From positions 1 to 64,000 of the forward strand of contig JAMFSE010000071.1 in the NCBI GenBank assembly GCA_026225115.1: DNA of 64,000 nt, in the 5' to 3' direction. Shown here one piece after another: positions 47,025 through 55,470 of the stretch; positions within the stretch are counted from its first letter, which is position 1, and each line of letters begins with the position of its first letter. The translations under genes and the position numbers were made by a program. Under the pieces are notes generated by a model that saw nothing but the letters and a program-made list of their open reading frames with translations, searched no databases and had not been told where the DNA came from. Source of the stretch: Rhodovastum atsumiense. GTDB taxonomy: Bacteria; Pseudomonadota; Alphaproteobacteria; Acetobacterales; Acetobacteraceae.

Positions 47025-48578
47025 ATGTTAAAAGGCGCCTTCACGGTCGGCATGTGGACCATGGCAAGCCGCATCCTCGGCTTCGCCCGCGACATGCTGA
47101 TCGCCGCCATCCTCGGCACCGGCCCCATCGCCGACGCTTTCTTCGTCGCCCTGCGGCTCCCCAATTTGTTCCGCCGACTGTTCGGCGAAGGCGCCTTCAA
47201 CGCCGCCTTCGTCCCCTCCATCTCGCATATCCTGCATACCGAGGGGTTGGAGGCCGCGACCGGCTTTGCCGAGGAGGCCACCGCAGTGATGGTGTTCTGG
47301 CTCGGCTGCCTCACTGTCGTGGGCGAATTGTTCATGCCCTGGCTGCTCTACGTCCTGGCCCCGGGCTTTTCCGGCGACCATGCAAAATTCACCCTCGCGG
47401 TCGTCCTCACCCGGATCATGTTTCCCTATCTTTTCTTCGTCTGCCTGACCGCGCTATTTTCCGGCGTCTTGAACGCCATGGGCCGTTTCGCCGCCGCCGC
47501 CGCGGCGCCGCTGCTGTTCAATGTTTTCTCCATCGCGTTCATGCTGTGCCTCACGCCTTACGTAAAAAATGCCGGTTTCGCGCTGGCCTGGGGCGTCACG
47601 GTCTCCGGTGTAGCCCAGCTGCTGCTGCTCATTTTTGCGATGCGCCGCGCCGGCATGCGCATCAAACTGCCCAAACCCCGCCTGACGCCGCGCATGCTGA
47701 AATTGTTCCGCCGGATGGCGCCGGCTTTGGTCGGCGCCGGCGTTACCCAGCTCAACGTTTCTATCGACATCATTATCGGCACTTTGCTGCCGGCCGGTTC
47801 GGTGTCGATCCTGTATTACGCCGACCGCGTGAACCAGCTGCCGCTCGGCATCATCGGCACCGCCGCCGGCACCGCCTTGCTGCCGCTGATCTCCCGGCAG
47901 ATTTCGCTGGGTGAAAACGCCAACGCACTCGCCACCATGAACCGCGCGCTTGAATCCGTTCTGATCCTCACCTTGCCGGCCGCCATCGGCCTATCGGTTG
48001 CCGCCCGCCCCGTAATCGAGCTGATTTTCGTCCGCGGCGCCTTCACCTTGCACACCGCGGCGCTGACCGCCCATACGCTCGCGGCTTTCGCAATCGGCCT
48101 GCCGCTGTTTGCACTGGTCAAGATCCTGACACCGGGATTTTTCGGCCGTGGCGACACCGTCACCCCCTTGAAAATCGGCATCGCCGCCGTGGTTCTCAAC
48201 CTCGCGATGAACCTCGTTTTCATGCACCCGTTAAAGGCTGTAGGTCCGGCACTTGCGACCAGCCTGTCGGCTGCCTTCAACGCCGCGGTGCTAGGCTTCA
48301 TCCTGCACCGGCGGGGCTATTTCGCATTGGACGGCCATGCCAAACGCCGCCTGCCCCGCATTCTGCTCGCCGCCGCCGCCATGGCCGCCGCCCTCTACCT
48401 TACCGAACGGCTGCTGCCCCCCGGCAAAACCAATATCCTCGATTTCTCGGTCCTGACAATCGTCGGCGGCATCACCTATCTCGGCAGCGGCCTCCTGAGC
48501 CATGCCTTCGACCTAAGCGAGGTCCGCGCGCTCCTGTCGCGCCGCCGAGCTAAAAAACTGGCACCTGAGGAGAGTTGA
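47025..48578 (+). CDS. murJ: Lipid II flippase MurJ
   Basis: A 517-residue membrane protein of the MviN/MurJ family with about 14 helices, which flips lipid-linked peptidoglycan precursors to the periplasm. The N-terminus GAFTVGMWTMASRILGFARDMLIAAILGTGPIADAFFVALRLPNLFRRLFGEGAFNAAFVP is the highly conserved family start, with the charged Arg residues of the central cavity. It precedes trpS in the same direction by 33 bases. Confidence 0.95.
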   Translation: MLKGAFTVGMWTMASRILGFARDMLIAAILGTGPIADAFFVALRLPNLFRRLFGEGAFNAAFVPSISHILHTEGLEAATGFAEEATAVMVFWLGCLTVVGELFMPWLLYVLAPGFSGDHAKFTLAVVLTRIMFPYLFFVCLTALFSGVLNAMGRFAAAAAAPLLFNVFSIAFMLCLTPYVKNAGFALAWGVTVSGVAQLLLLIFAMRRAGMRIKLPKPRLTPRMLKLFRRMAPALVGAGVTQLNVSIDIIIGTLLPAGSVSILYYADRVNQLPLGIIGTAAGTALLPLISRQISLGENANALATMNRALESVLILTLPAAIGLSVAARPVIELIFVRGAFTLHTAALTAHTLAAFAIGLPLFALVKILTPGFFGRGDTVTPLKIGIAAVVLNLAMNLVFMHPLKAVGPALATSLSAAFNAAVLGFILHRRGYFALDGHAKRRLPRILLAAAAMAAALYLTERLLPPGKTNILDFSVLTIVGGITYLGSGLLSHAFDLSEVRALLSRRRAKKLAPEES

Positions 48579-48611
48579 CCGGTCGATAAGGCTGAGCGTA
48601 ACCAACCCGCC

Positions 48612-49628
48612 ATGTCCAAAACTCCGTCACCCCGCATCTTCTCCGGCATCGCCCCTTCCGGCGTGCCCACCCTTGGCAATTATCTCGGCGCGCTCCGCAA
48701 CTGGGTGCAGTTGCAGGCCGGCCACGACTGCCTCTATTGCATCGTCGACCAGCACGCGATCACCAATTTCCAGGACCCGGCGGAGCTGCGGGAGAAAACC
48801 CGGATCATGGCGGCGATCCTGATTGCCTGCGGCATCGACCCCGAAAAAAACATTCTGTTCCACCAATCTGCGGTGGCGGCGCACGCCCGCCTGGCCTGGA
48901 TCTTCAATTGCATCACCCGCGTCGGCTGGCTAAACCGGATGACGCAGTTCAAGGACAAGGCCGGCAAGGACCGCGAGGCCGTCTCCTCGGGGCTATATGT
49001 TTACCCCAACCTGATGGCCGCCGACGTTCACGCCTACCACGCGACACTGGTGCCGGTGGGTGACGACCAGCGCCAGCATATCGAACTTGCCAACGACATT
49101 GCCGAGAAATTCAACCATGATTACGGGGTGAAATTCTTCCCGCGGATCGAAACGCTGATCCCGCCAGAGGCGGCGCGCATCATGAGCCTGCGCGACGCCA
49201 CCAAGAAAATGTCGAAATCGGACCCGTCGGACCAGAGCCGGATCAATCTGAACGATAGTGCCGATACCATCGCGCTGAAAATTCGCCGCGCCAAAACCGA
49301 TTCCGAGCCGTTGCCGGAGACCATTGCCGAATTGAAAGACCGCCCGGAGGCGATCAACCTGCTCGGCATCTATGCCGCTGTCACGGGCACAACACCGGCA
49401 GCTTCACTGATGCAATTCGCCGGTTCCGGTTTCGGTCCGTTTAAGGAAAAACTTGCCGAAGCGCTGGTGGCGCATCTTTCCCCCATCACCGCGCAGGCGC
49501 AGCGGCTGCTGGCGGATCAATCCTACATTGATTCGACGCTGCAATCGGGCGCGCGCCGCGCCGCCGCGATTGCCGACCCGATCGTCGACGAGGCCGAGCG
49601 CATCATCGGCTTCTTGCCCCGTCAATAA
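48612..49628 (+). CDS. trpS: Tryptophan-tRNA ligase
   Basis: A 338-residue class I aminoacyl-tRNA synthetase that charges tRNA-Trp. The HIGH-like motif is PSGVPTLGNYLGAL near residue 16 and the KMSKS motif is at about residues 199-203; GDDQRQHIELANDIAEKFN and EAARIMSLRD are typical of TrpS. It has the usual length for the bacterial enzyme. It is convergent with the cold-shock gene, whose terminator lies immediately after its stop. Confidence 0.96.
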   Translation: MSKTPSPRIFSGIAPSGVPTLGNYLGALRNWVQLQAGHDCLYCIVDQHAITNFQDPAELREKTRIMAAILIACGIDPEKNILFHQSAVAAHARLAWIFNCITRVGWLNRMTQFKDKAGKDREAVSSGLYVYPNLMAADVHAYHATLVPVGDDQRQHIELANDIAEKFNHDYGVKFFPRIETLIPPEAARIMSLRDATKKMSKSDPSDQSRINLNDSADTIALKIRRAKTDSEPLPETIAELKDRPEAINLLGIYAAVTGTTPAASLMQFAGSGFGPFKEKLAEALVAHLSPITAQAQRLLADQSYIDSTLQSGARRAAAIADPIVDEAERIIGFLPRQ

Positions 49629-49632
49629 AAAA

Positions 49633-49672
49633 AGCGGCTGTCAGCCTCAGCATACCGGGGCTCACAGCCGCT
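49633..49672 (-). terminator. Rho-independent terminator of the cold-shock gene
   Basis: On the minus strand the stem AGCGGCTGT-G-AGCC pairs with GGCT-G-ACAGCCGCT around a 12-base loop and is followed at once by a run of seven T. The orientation fits termination of the cold-shock gene. Trp synthetase messages from the other side also meet this stem. Confidence 0.85.
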
Positions 49673-49702
49673 CAATGAAAAGTCATGTTTTTTATGGGTG
49701 TT

Positions 49703-49966
49703 TTAGTTAACCCGCTGCAGTTCCACGGCGGCGACGCGCCCCTCACGTTGCTGCAGCGCAAATTTAATGCGCTGGCCTTCGGTCAATTTTCGCAAACCCG
49801 CGCGCTGCACCGCGCTGATGTGAACGAAAATATCGTTGCCACCCTCTTCCGGCGCTATGAACCCATAGCCCTTCCCCGGGTTGAACCATTTAACGATACC
49901 GACATGCGCGGAAGAGTCAGATGGGTCGGTTCCAACATGCTCTGAACGTAATTGCGCCGTTTCCAT
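49703..49966 (-). CDS. Cold-shock domain protein (CspA-like)
   Basis: An 87-residue protein with one cold-shock domain. The RNA-binding motifs are KWFNPGKGYGFI (RNP1) and NDIFVHIS (RNP2), and a 20-residue hydrophilic N-terminal extension precedes them. Such proteins bind single-stranded RNA/DNA and melt secondary structure. The ATG at 49966 is chosen with AAGG eight bases upstream; a GTG at 49975 is the alternative. A long upstream AT-rich stretch may be a 5' UTR of the kind that controls csp genes. Confidence 0.9.
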   Translation of the reverse strand: METAQLRSEHVGTDPSDSSAHVGIVKWFNPGKGYGFIAPEEGGNDIFVHISAVQRAGLRKLTEGQRIKFALQQREGRVAAVELQRVN

Positions 49967-50328
49967 TTGCGCCACCTTCTTCTAAGCCCTTTTGGGCATG
50001 GATCGTTTCCTCGCCGGCTTATGCCGACACTGGACACTAATCCCGAAAATAAGGTTTCAGCAACGAAAAAAAACGAGCATTACAACAATGCCACAAAATA
50101 CCGCACTGCACAAAACCCAGCACCGCGCCTAAAAGATTTTAAAGCCATGCGCTGCACCGCAGCATCCGTTTAACGCGTCTTCCACCCATGGCGGGTAAAA
50201 CTGGCTAGGCTGAGTCAGCTGGGGCGTGTTTCGAGAACCGGACCGCAGCGGCCTGCAGGCCGCGAGGACGGCAGCGGCCGATCGCCGGAAGCGCAGAACC
50301 GCGCCTCAGATGACCATCGTAGCCAGTT
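49967..50328. other. Gene-free stretch upstream of the cold-shock gene
   Basis: About 360 bases without a convincing gene. The part nearest the cold-shock gene (50040-50170) is unusually A-rich, as expected of a promoter and long leader. The distal part is GC-rich with a CGGCCTGCAGGCCG palindrome near 50250 and lies inside a pair of inverted repeats described separately. Short open frames here lack codon bias and recognisable sequence. Confidence 0.6.
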
Positions 50329-50336
50329 TTACGCGG
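50191..50336. repeat. Inverted-repeat-bounded element at the gcrA 3' end
   Basis: GTAAAACTGGCTA (50195-50207) is the exact reverse complement of TAGCCAGTTTTAC (50320-50332); with two mismatches the arms extend to about 17 bases. They enclose 112 bases of GC-rich sequence. The right arm covers the stop codon of gcrA. It could be a miniature mobile element or a large hairpin terminator. No flanking target duplication could be confirmed. Confidence 0.65.
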
Positions 50337-50778
50337 CGTCCTCTCGGCGGTCTCGGACGCGGACGTACGCTATCGCCGCGTGATCCTCGCAATAAGGCTT
50401 CCCCGGCACCGACCCAGCACTGCAAAAATGGAAGCTCGGCTTGCCCGGCTCGCCACTCGGCCAGCAACACGGCGTTGCCCGCAACGTCTGCTTCGGCGCC
50501 GACATGATGGGCCGCAGCGTAGGCGCCGGTCCGCCCATAGAAGCAGCCAATGGCGGCAGGGTCGGCCCCTGCGCCCGGCGCGGCGCCTGTGGCCGCGGCG
50601 AGGCACTGCCCTCAACCCCGCGGCGGATCGGCGAAGGCCGCGGCGGCAGATTCAGGCGATGCGCCTTCCCCACCACGGCATTTTTCGAAACATTCAGCCG
50701 GCGGCCGATCTCAGCGGTTGAAAGACCTTCCACCCAAAGCACTCGGAGTCTTGCGATAACGTCGTCCGACCACTCCAT
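50329..50778 (-). CDS. gcrA: GcrA-family cell-cycle regulator
   Basis: A 149-residue GcrA protein. The N-terminal helix-turn-helix is MEWSDDVIARLRVLWVEGLSTAEIGRRL followed by NAVVGKAHRLNLP, which in relatives reads methylated promoters and contacts sigma70. The C-terminal zinc-like end has FHFC and PYCEDHAAIAYV. The linker is Pro/Arg-rich. The ATG at 50778 has GGGGAGG upstream; an ATG or other start at 50838 is rejected. GcrA occurs in alphaproteobacteria together with the methylase CcrM, so this gene supports the taxonomic call. Confidence 0.92.
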   Translation of the reverse strand: MEWSDDVIARLRVLWVEGLSTAEIGRRLNVSKNAVVGKAHRLNLPPRPSPIRRGVEGSASPRPQAPRRAQGPTLPPLAASMGGPAPTLRPIMSAPKQTLRATPCCWPSGEPGKPSFHFCSAGSVPGKPYCEDHAAIAYVRVRDRREDAA

Positions 50779-50888
50779 GTTGTAGGCCTCCCCTGCTGCA
50801 CTACAATATGCAGTAGAGTACAAAGCGAAAAATCTCAATATATTGTGGCCGCCCTACCGAGTCTTTTCTGTGGACAACTTTAAAGCCG

Positions 50889-51416
50889 CTATTGCGTGCC
50901 GATCATCTCTCCAGGAAACGCGCCCCAGAAATCCTCCCGTGCCAGATAGCCGGTCACATGCCCCGTACTCGCCTTGCACCAGTCGGAAGCCCCAGGACAG
51001 CGCAGCAGATTTCCCGAAACACCGAAATTCAGAAATGCCACCACCGTCGCCCCGCTATTTGGGCTGGCGCGCAAACTCGCCTGCTGGCTGGTCACGATAA
51101 AACTGCGGCGCGAACGAATGGTCGCCTCATGCACCCAGCCTGTGCCGCCGTCCGGCGCCAGCAGCTTCCGCCAGACGTCGAACTCGCCGATAACCTCCAC
51201 CGGCAAATCCTGCCGCTGATAAACCCAGACCACCGGATATTGAAATCCCGGTCCCGCCCGAAAATTCACCTCATTGGTGCGCAGCGAGACAAAGCGCGGC
51301 AGTGGATAACCGTCCGCTTTGCCCACCCCCGGCCCCGGCCCGGAACCTTCCGGTACCGAAGTCCAGCCGCCCAGCAGCACGCAGGCCAGCAGGCCGAAAG
51401 CCAACCGAAATTTCAT
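50889..51416 (-). CDS. Exported bacterial SH3-domain protein
   Basis: A 175-residue protein with a signal peptide (FRLAFGLLACVLLGG) and two SH3-like repeats: VNFRAGPGFQYPVVWVYQRQDLPVEVIGEFDVWRKL with WVHEATI, and ASLRASPNSGATVVAFLNFG ending GYLAREDFWG. Proteins of this kind (COG3807-like) are periplasmic and may bind peptidoglycan. It starts three bases after the moeB-like gene stop, so the two share a transcript, though no functional link is evident. Confidence 0.83.
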   Translation of the reverse strand: MKFRLAFGLLACVLLGGWTSVPEGSGPGPGVGKADGYPLPRFVSLRTNEVNFRAGPGFQYPVVWVYQRQDLPVEVIGEFDVWRKLLAPDGGTGWVHEATIRSRRSFIVTSQQASLRASPNSGATVVAFLNFGVSGNLLRCPGASDWCKASTGHVTGYLAREDFWGAFPGEMIGTQ

Positions 51417-51419
51417 CCC

Positions 51420-52208
51420 CTACCCCCCAGCAACCGGCAATGCGCGATCGCCGCAACCGCTGCATCCCGGATCCCGGCGCAGCCGCACCTTTCGAAATTC
51501 CGCCTGCAGCGCATCCCAGATCACCAGCCTTCCCGAAAGCGACTCGCCGATGCCCATAATCTCCTTCAAAACCTCGGTTGCCTGCAATGTCCCCATCACC
51601 CCGGTCACCGCGCCCAGCACCCCGGCTTCACTGCAACTCGGCACCATGCCGGGCGGCGGCGGCTCCGGATACAAACAGCGGTAACAGGGGCCATCCGCAT
51701 CCGCATGCGGCTTGAATGTGGACAACTGCCCCTCGAATCGCAGCACCGCGGCAGACACCAATGTCTTGCGCGCGAGCACGCAGGCATCCGCCAGCAAAAA
51801 TCGCGTTTCGAAATTATCCGTGCCGTCGCAGATGATATCGTAAGCCGCCAGCAGCCGCTGCACGTTCCCGGTCTCCAGCCGCTCGGCAAAAACCTCAACA
51901 TTCACCAGCGGATTAATCTCCCGCATCGCCGCCGCCGCAGACTCCACTTTCAACTGCCCGAGCCGCCCGGTGGTATGCGCCACCTGTCGCTGCAGATTGG
52001 AAAGTTCCAGCACATCGGCATCAACAATCCCGATCGACCCAACCCCCGCCGCCGCCAGATACAGCGCCAAAGGCGACCCCAACCCGCCGGCCCCCACAAT
52101 CAAAACCCGCGCGGCTTTCAGCTTGGCCTGCCCAACGCCGCCCACCTCCCGCAGCAAAATATGCCGCGCATAGCGTTGAATTTCAGCTTCCGAGAAATCT
52201 AAATCCAT
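51420..52208 (-). CDS. MoeB/ThiF-family sulfur-carrier adenylyltransferase
   Basis: A 262-residue E1-like enzyme that adenylates the C-terminal glycine of a small sulfur carrier (MoaD or ThiS). It has the nucleotide loop GAGGLGSP at 39-46, Asp64, the arginine-finger region NLQRQ, the DGTDNFETR motif and two CxxC zinc pairs (Cys175/178 and Cys249/252). The absence of a rhodanese domain points to MoeB or ThiF rather than MOCS3. No moaD, thiS or moa gene lies nearby, so the pathway cannot be fixed. Confidence 0.88.
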   Translation of the reverse strand: MDLDFSEAEIQRYARHILLREVGGVGQAKLKAARVLIVGAGGLGSPLALYLAAAGVGSIGIVDADVLELSNLQRQVAHTTGRLGQLKVESAAAAMREINPLVNVEVFAERLETGNVQRLLAAYDIICDGTDNFETRFLLADACVLARKTLVSAAVLRFEGQLSTFKPHADADGPCYRCLYPEPPPPGMVPSCSEAGVLGAVTGVMGTLQATEVLKEIMGIGESLSGRLVIWDALQAEFRKVRLRRDPGCSGCGDRALPVAGG

Positions 52209-52254
52209 ACCGGCAATCTAAGGCAAAAACAGAAAATAAAACAGCAGGCCGGGA

Positions 52255-52337
52255 AAGCGGTTCTTTTTTTGAAAAAAAGAACCAAAAAACTTTTGTTAAT
52301 TTGGGGCATGGGCTGTGGCAAAGACAGCGCCTATGCC
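52255..52337. repeat. AT-rich multi-hairpin repeat, copy 4 (partial)
   Basis: A long left hairpin GGTTCTTTTTTT/AAAAAAAGAACC (52259-52283) is followed by the core CAAAAAACTTTTGTTAATTT and a middle stem GGCATGGGCTGT/ACAGCGCCTATGCC with mismatches (52305-52337). The right third found in copies 1-3 is absent. It lies downstream of puuE, whose stop codon at 52331-52333 is inside the middle stem. Confidence 0.82.
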
Positions 52338-53230
52338 GGATGCTGCTCCAACCAATGCCGCGCGATATCAATCCGCCGCGCCAGCCAAACCTTTTCATGT
52401 CCCTGCACGTAATCCAAAAACCTTGCCAGCGCCGCAGCCCGCCCGGGCCTTCCCACAATCCGGCAATGCAGCCCCACCGACATCATCTTCGGCGCGACTT
52501 CGCCTTCGGCATACAGAACGTCGAAACAATCCTTCAAATAGGCGTAAAACTGCGCACCCGAATTAAACCCCTGCACTGCGCAAAACCGCATGTCATTGGT
52601 ATCCAGCGTATACGGCACCACAAGCTGCGCCCGCCCGTTCGACGCATCGTAATACGGCAGATCATCGGCATAAGAATCCGCATCGTAAACAAACCCGCCC
52701 TCATTAGCCACCAGCCTCGCGGTATTTGGACTGGTGCGCCCCGTGTACCAACCCAATGGCCGCGTCCCGGTCAGCGCCGTATGCAACTTGATAGCCTCTG
52801 CCATATGCTCGCGCTCGATCGCTTCGGGCACATGCTGATAGTTGATCCAGCGAAGACCATGGCAGGCAATCTCCCAGCCGCTTTCCAACATTGCCGACAC
52901 CACCTCAGGGTTTCGCGCCATCGCCATCGACACGCCGAACACCGTCACCGGCATACCGCGCTCGGCAAACAATTTCCGCACCCGCCAGAACCCGGCGCGC
53001 GCGCCGTATTCGTACAGGCTCTCCATGCTGATATGGCGCATGCCCTCAATCGGCTGCGCGTTCACAATCTCCGATAAAAACGCCTCCGACGCATTATCTC
53101 CATGCAATATGGAATTCTCTGCGCCCTCTTCGTAATTCACCACGAAATTAATCGCGACCCTGGCGCCGCCCGGCCACGCCGCCGCCGGCGGCCGCCCCCC
53201 ATAACCAATCAAATCCCGAGGATAATTCAA
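52331..53230 (-). CDS. puuE: Allantoinase PuuE (polysaccharide-deacetylase fold)
   Basis: A 299-residue PuuE, the cofactor-independent-fold allantoinase that opens allantoin to allantoate. The N-terminus YPRDLIGYGGRPPAAAWPGGARVAINFVVNYEEGAE, EYGARAGFWRVRKLF, WEIACHGLRWINYQ and TGRTSPNT are characteristic. The start is TTG, one base after the uraH stop (TGA-G-TTG) with GGGGCGGA upstream. It is last in the guaD-uraD-FAD enzyme-uraH-puuE operon. It ends with TAG inside repeat copy 4. Confidence 0.93.
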   Translation of the reverse strand: MNYPRDLIGYGGRPPAAAWPGGARVAINFVVNYEEGAENSILHGDNASEAFLSEIVNAQPIEGMRHISMESLYEYGARAGFWRVRKLFAERGMPVTVFGVSMAMARNPEVVSAMLESGWEIACHGLRWINYQHVPEAIEREHMAEAIKLHTALTGTRPLGWYTGRTSPNTARLVANEGGFVYDADSYADDLPYYDASNGRAQLVVPYTLDTNDMRFCAVQGFNSGAQFYAYLKDCFDVLYAEGEVAPKMMSVGLHCRIVGRPGRAAALARFLDYVQGHEKVWLARRIDIARHWLEQHPA

Positions 53231-53231
53231 C

Positions 53232-53528
53232 TCATCCGCCCCGATAGGTGGAATAGCCGAAAGGCGAGAGGATCAACGGCACATGATAATGCACTTCCGG
53301 CTCGGCCACATAAAACCGTATCGGTATAATATCGAAAAACCCGGCTCCCTGATAATCTCCTGCATGGAACAGCAACTCATAGCCGCCCGCTTCCAATGTC
53401 TCCAGCAATTCACCGCGCCCGCCCGCATCCAGCGTCACGCTCGCCAGAACCTCGCCGCCGCGCCGCAGATCCACCCGCATGCCGGCCGCACCGCAGCCCT
53501 GCGCAGTGTCCAGCACATGCGTCGTCAA
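53232..53528 (-). CDS. uraH: 5-hydroxyisourate hydrolase (transthyretin-like)
   Basis: A 98-residue transthyretin-related protein that hydrolyses 5-hydroxyisourate to OHCU. It has TTHVLDTA with His4, a central GGRGELL with Arg38, HYHVPLILSPFGYSTY with His82, and the C-terminal signature in the form YRGG instead of the common YRGS. The start is TTG at 53528. It is placed five bases after the FAD-oxidoreductase stop, in the ureide operon. Confidence 0.93.
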   Translation of the reverse strand: MTTHVLDTAQGCGAAGMRVDLRRGGEVLASVTLDAGGRGELLETLEAGGYELLFHAGDYQGAGFFDIIPIRFYVAEPEVHYHVPLILSPFGYSTYRGG

Positions 53529-53533
53529 CCCGC

Positions 53534-54967
53534 TCAGTGGGTGAACTCCACTTCCGAATAGGCCAGGAACTCACCGAGAATCTCCTTCGAATCATCGGTA
53601 AACAATTGCCGCGTGACGCCCGCCACAACTTTCGGCACCGCAAATTTCAGCCCTGAAAGGGCCGCCGCCGAAAGCCCCAGGCTTACCAGCGCCGAGTAGT
53701 TGAAAACGAACAGTCCATGCAGCCGGTCAGCCGCCTCCGGCGACTTCGGCATAAATTCAAAGGACGGCCCGAGATATGGATGATCCTCGATCAACCGATT
53801 CTGCCTGCCCTCCGGGGCTGAATAAACATCCCGCCAATGCGCGATATCCTTGGCAACCGCTGCCAGCTCCGGCCGTAGCGCCACATCGGTCAAAAGCCCT
53901 GTGCTGGCGATCACCATCGCGTAATCATGCGTGGTCTTCGGCGTCGTCACCCGCACCCCTTCGGCAATCTCCTCCACCTTCAGCCACGGCTCACCCAGAT
54001 GCAGATGAAAGCCGGAATAGGCGGAGGCGCGGGAGAACGTATCATTGGTCGGTGGCTGGCTGTGATTAAGGAAAAAATCCATCGCCTCGTATTTCGCCGC
54101 ATCACCCAGATCGGCGAAATGCCGCAAGAACCCGGCATTCTCCATATAGCGTATTGGATTGATCCGCGGCATCGCGCTGCGCCGCATGAACACATGCACC
54201 TCCGCGATCCCCATCCCCAGCGAATACTGCGCATTGTCAAAAGCCGAGGCGCCGCCGCCCAAAATCCCGATCTTCTTGCCGATCAACGGAGCGAAATCGA
54301 TCGGCCCGGAAGTATGCGCATATAAATGCTTCGGCAATGCCGAGGTGATGAAGTCCGGCAGATGCCATTCCCCACCACCCTGAATCCCAGTCGCCAGCAC
54401 CACCTTACGCGCCAGGATCGTATCCCCCGCCCCAGCACCCGATACGACCAGCCGGAACAAGCCGCGCTCGACTGGTTCAATCAGCTCAACCCTGGTCTCA
54501 TTCTGCATCGGTATTTCCAGCGTTGCCCGGAACCAGCGCAGATAGCGCATCCATTCCTCGCGCGGCACCTTGCCGACCTGCTCCCACGCATCCTCGCCAT
54601 ATTGCGCTTCCCAGAACGCCCGGAAGGTCAATGACGCAACACCCAGATCCGGACCGGTCAGATATTTCGGCGTCCGCAGCGTCACCATCCGCGCATAGGT
54701 AATCCACGGCCCCTCGAGCCCGGCCTTGTTCTCATCCAGCACCAGGATATTTTCTACCTTGTCGCGCTTAAGCCCAAACGCCACCGCCAGACCACTTTGG
54801 CCGCCGCCGATGATCACCGCATCGTAAACATGCTGACCGGCACTGGCTTTATGCGTACGTACCCATTGATGCGCCGGATAATCCAAACATTTCAAATCAT
54901 GCAGCACCCGCGCGGTGAGCGCCGCCAGCCCTGCCGCCTCAGCACCCTGTTTGGCCGCAGCACTCAT
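53534..54967 (-). CDS. FAD/NAD(P)-dependent oxidoreductase of the ureide operon
   Basis: A 477-residue flavoprotein with a first Rossmann motif IIGGGQSGLAVAFGL near residues 51-65 and a second nucleotide motif IGILGGGASAFDNA near 232-245. The two-Rossmann layout resembles class B flavin monooxygenases (FMO/BVMO-like) more than the class A HpxO urate hydroxylase. It is coupled to uraD by ATGA and is followed by uraH, so it lies exactly between genes for the steps after urate oxidation. No recognisable urate oxidase is present in the window, and this enzyme is a candidate for that step. This is inference. Confidence 0.8.
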   Translation of the reverse strand: MSAAAKQGAEAAGLAALTARVLHDLKCLDYPAHQWVRTHKASAGQHVYDAVIIGGGQSGLAVAFGLKRDKVENILVLDENKAGLEGPWITYARMVTLRTPKYLTGPDLGVASLTFRAFWEAQYGEDAWEQVGKVPREEWMRYLRWFRATLEIPMQNETRVELIEPVERGLFRLVVSGAGAGDTILARKVVLATGIQGGGEWHLPDFITSALPKHLYAHTSGPIDFAPLIGKKIGILGGGASAFDNAQYSLGMGIAEVHVFMRRSAMPRINPIRYMENAGFLRHFADLGDAAKYEAMDFFLNHSQPPTNDTFSRASAYSGFHLHLGEPWLKVEEIAEGVRVTTPKTTHDYAMVIASTGLLTDVALRPELAAVAKDIAHWRDVYSAPEGRQNRLIEDHPYLGPSFEFMPKSPEAADRLHGLFVFNYSALVSLGLSAAALSGLKFAVPKVVAGVTRQLFTDDSKEILGEFLAYSEVEFTH

Positions 54968-55461
54968 CGCCGTACCCCTTCCACCAAATCCTGCAGCCGC
55001 AATTTCGTAATCAGCCCAATCTGCGCAATCGCCTCTTCGCGCTCTGCCCCCGCATCATGCGCAAGCCGCGTCTCGAACGCGGCCAGTATCGAAGCCTTGG
55101 TCTGCAGCCTGACGCAAATGATAAACGGAAACCCGAATTTCTCCCGGTAGGCCGCATTCAACACGGAAAACCGCTCGAATTCCGCCGCCGACAACCGCTT
55201 CAACCCGGCCCCCATTTGCTCGGCCGCCGAGGCATCGGTGAGTTCCACCCGCGCCGCCAGCTCCGGATGCGCCCGGAGCAAATCAAGCTGCGCCGCTTCA
55301 CCGGCCTGCGCCACCTCCGCCAAGAGCGCGGCATGCAATGCCGGCACATCCGCAAACGGCCGCCGCACCCAGGCGCGTTCGACAACCCAGGGAGAGTGCT
55401 CAAAAATATGCCCAAATTTCTCTAAAAATACGGCTTTGCTGTCTATCCCAAACCCGTCCAT
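54964..55461 (-). CDS. uraD: OHCU decarboxylase
   Basis: A 165-residue enzyme that decarboxylates 2-oxo-4-hydroxy-4-carboxy-5-ureidoimidazoline to S-allantoin. Catalytic His65 is in LLRAHPELAARV, and FGFPFIICVRLQTK, the AEFERFSVLNAAYREKF helix and RLAHDAGAEREEAIAQI are the family marks. It overlaps the FAD enzyme by four bases and follows guaD by nine. With uraH and puuE it completes the 5-hydroxyisourate-to-allantoate route. Confidence 0.94.
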   Translation of the reverse strand: MDGFGIDSKAVFLEKFGHIFEHSPWVVERAWVRRPFADVPALHAALLAEVAQAGEAAQLDLLRAHPELAARVELTDASAAEQMGAGLKRLSAAEFERFSVLNAAYREKFGFPFIICVRLQTKASILAAFETRLAHDAGAEREEAIAQIGLITKLRLQDLVEGVRR

Positions 55462-55470
55462 GCCGCAGCC

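Noticed and set aside
49952-50173. 73-codon frame upstream of the cold-shock gene
   Set aside because: Overlaps the cold-shock start region, lacks codon bias and any family resemblance.
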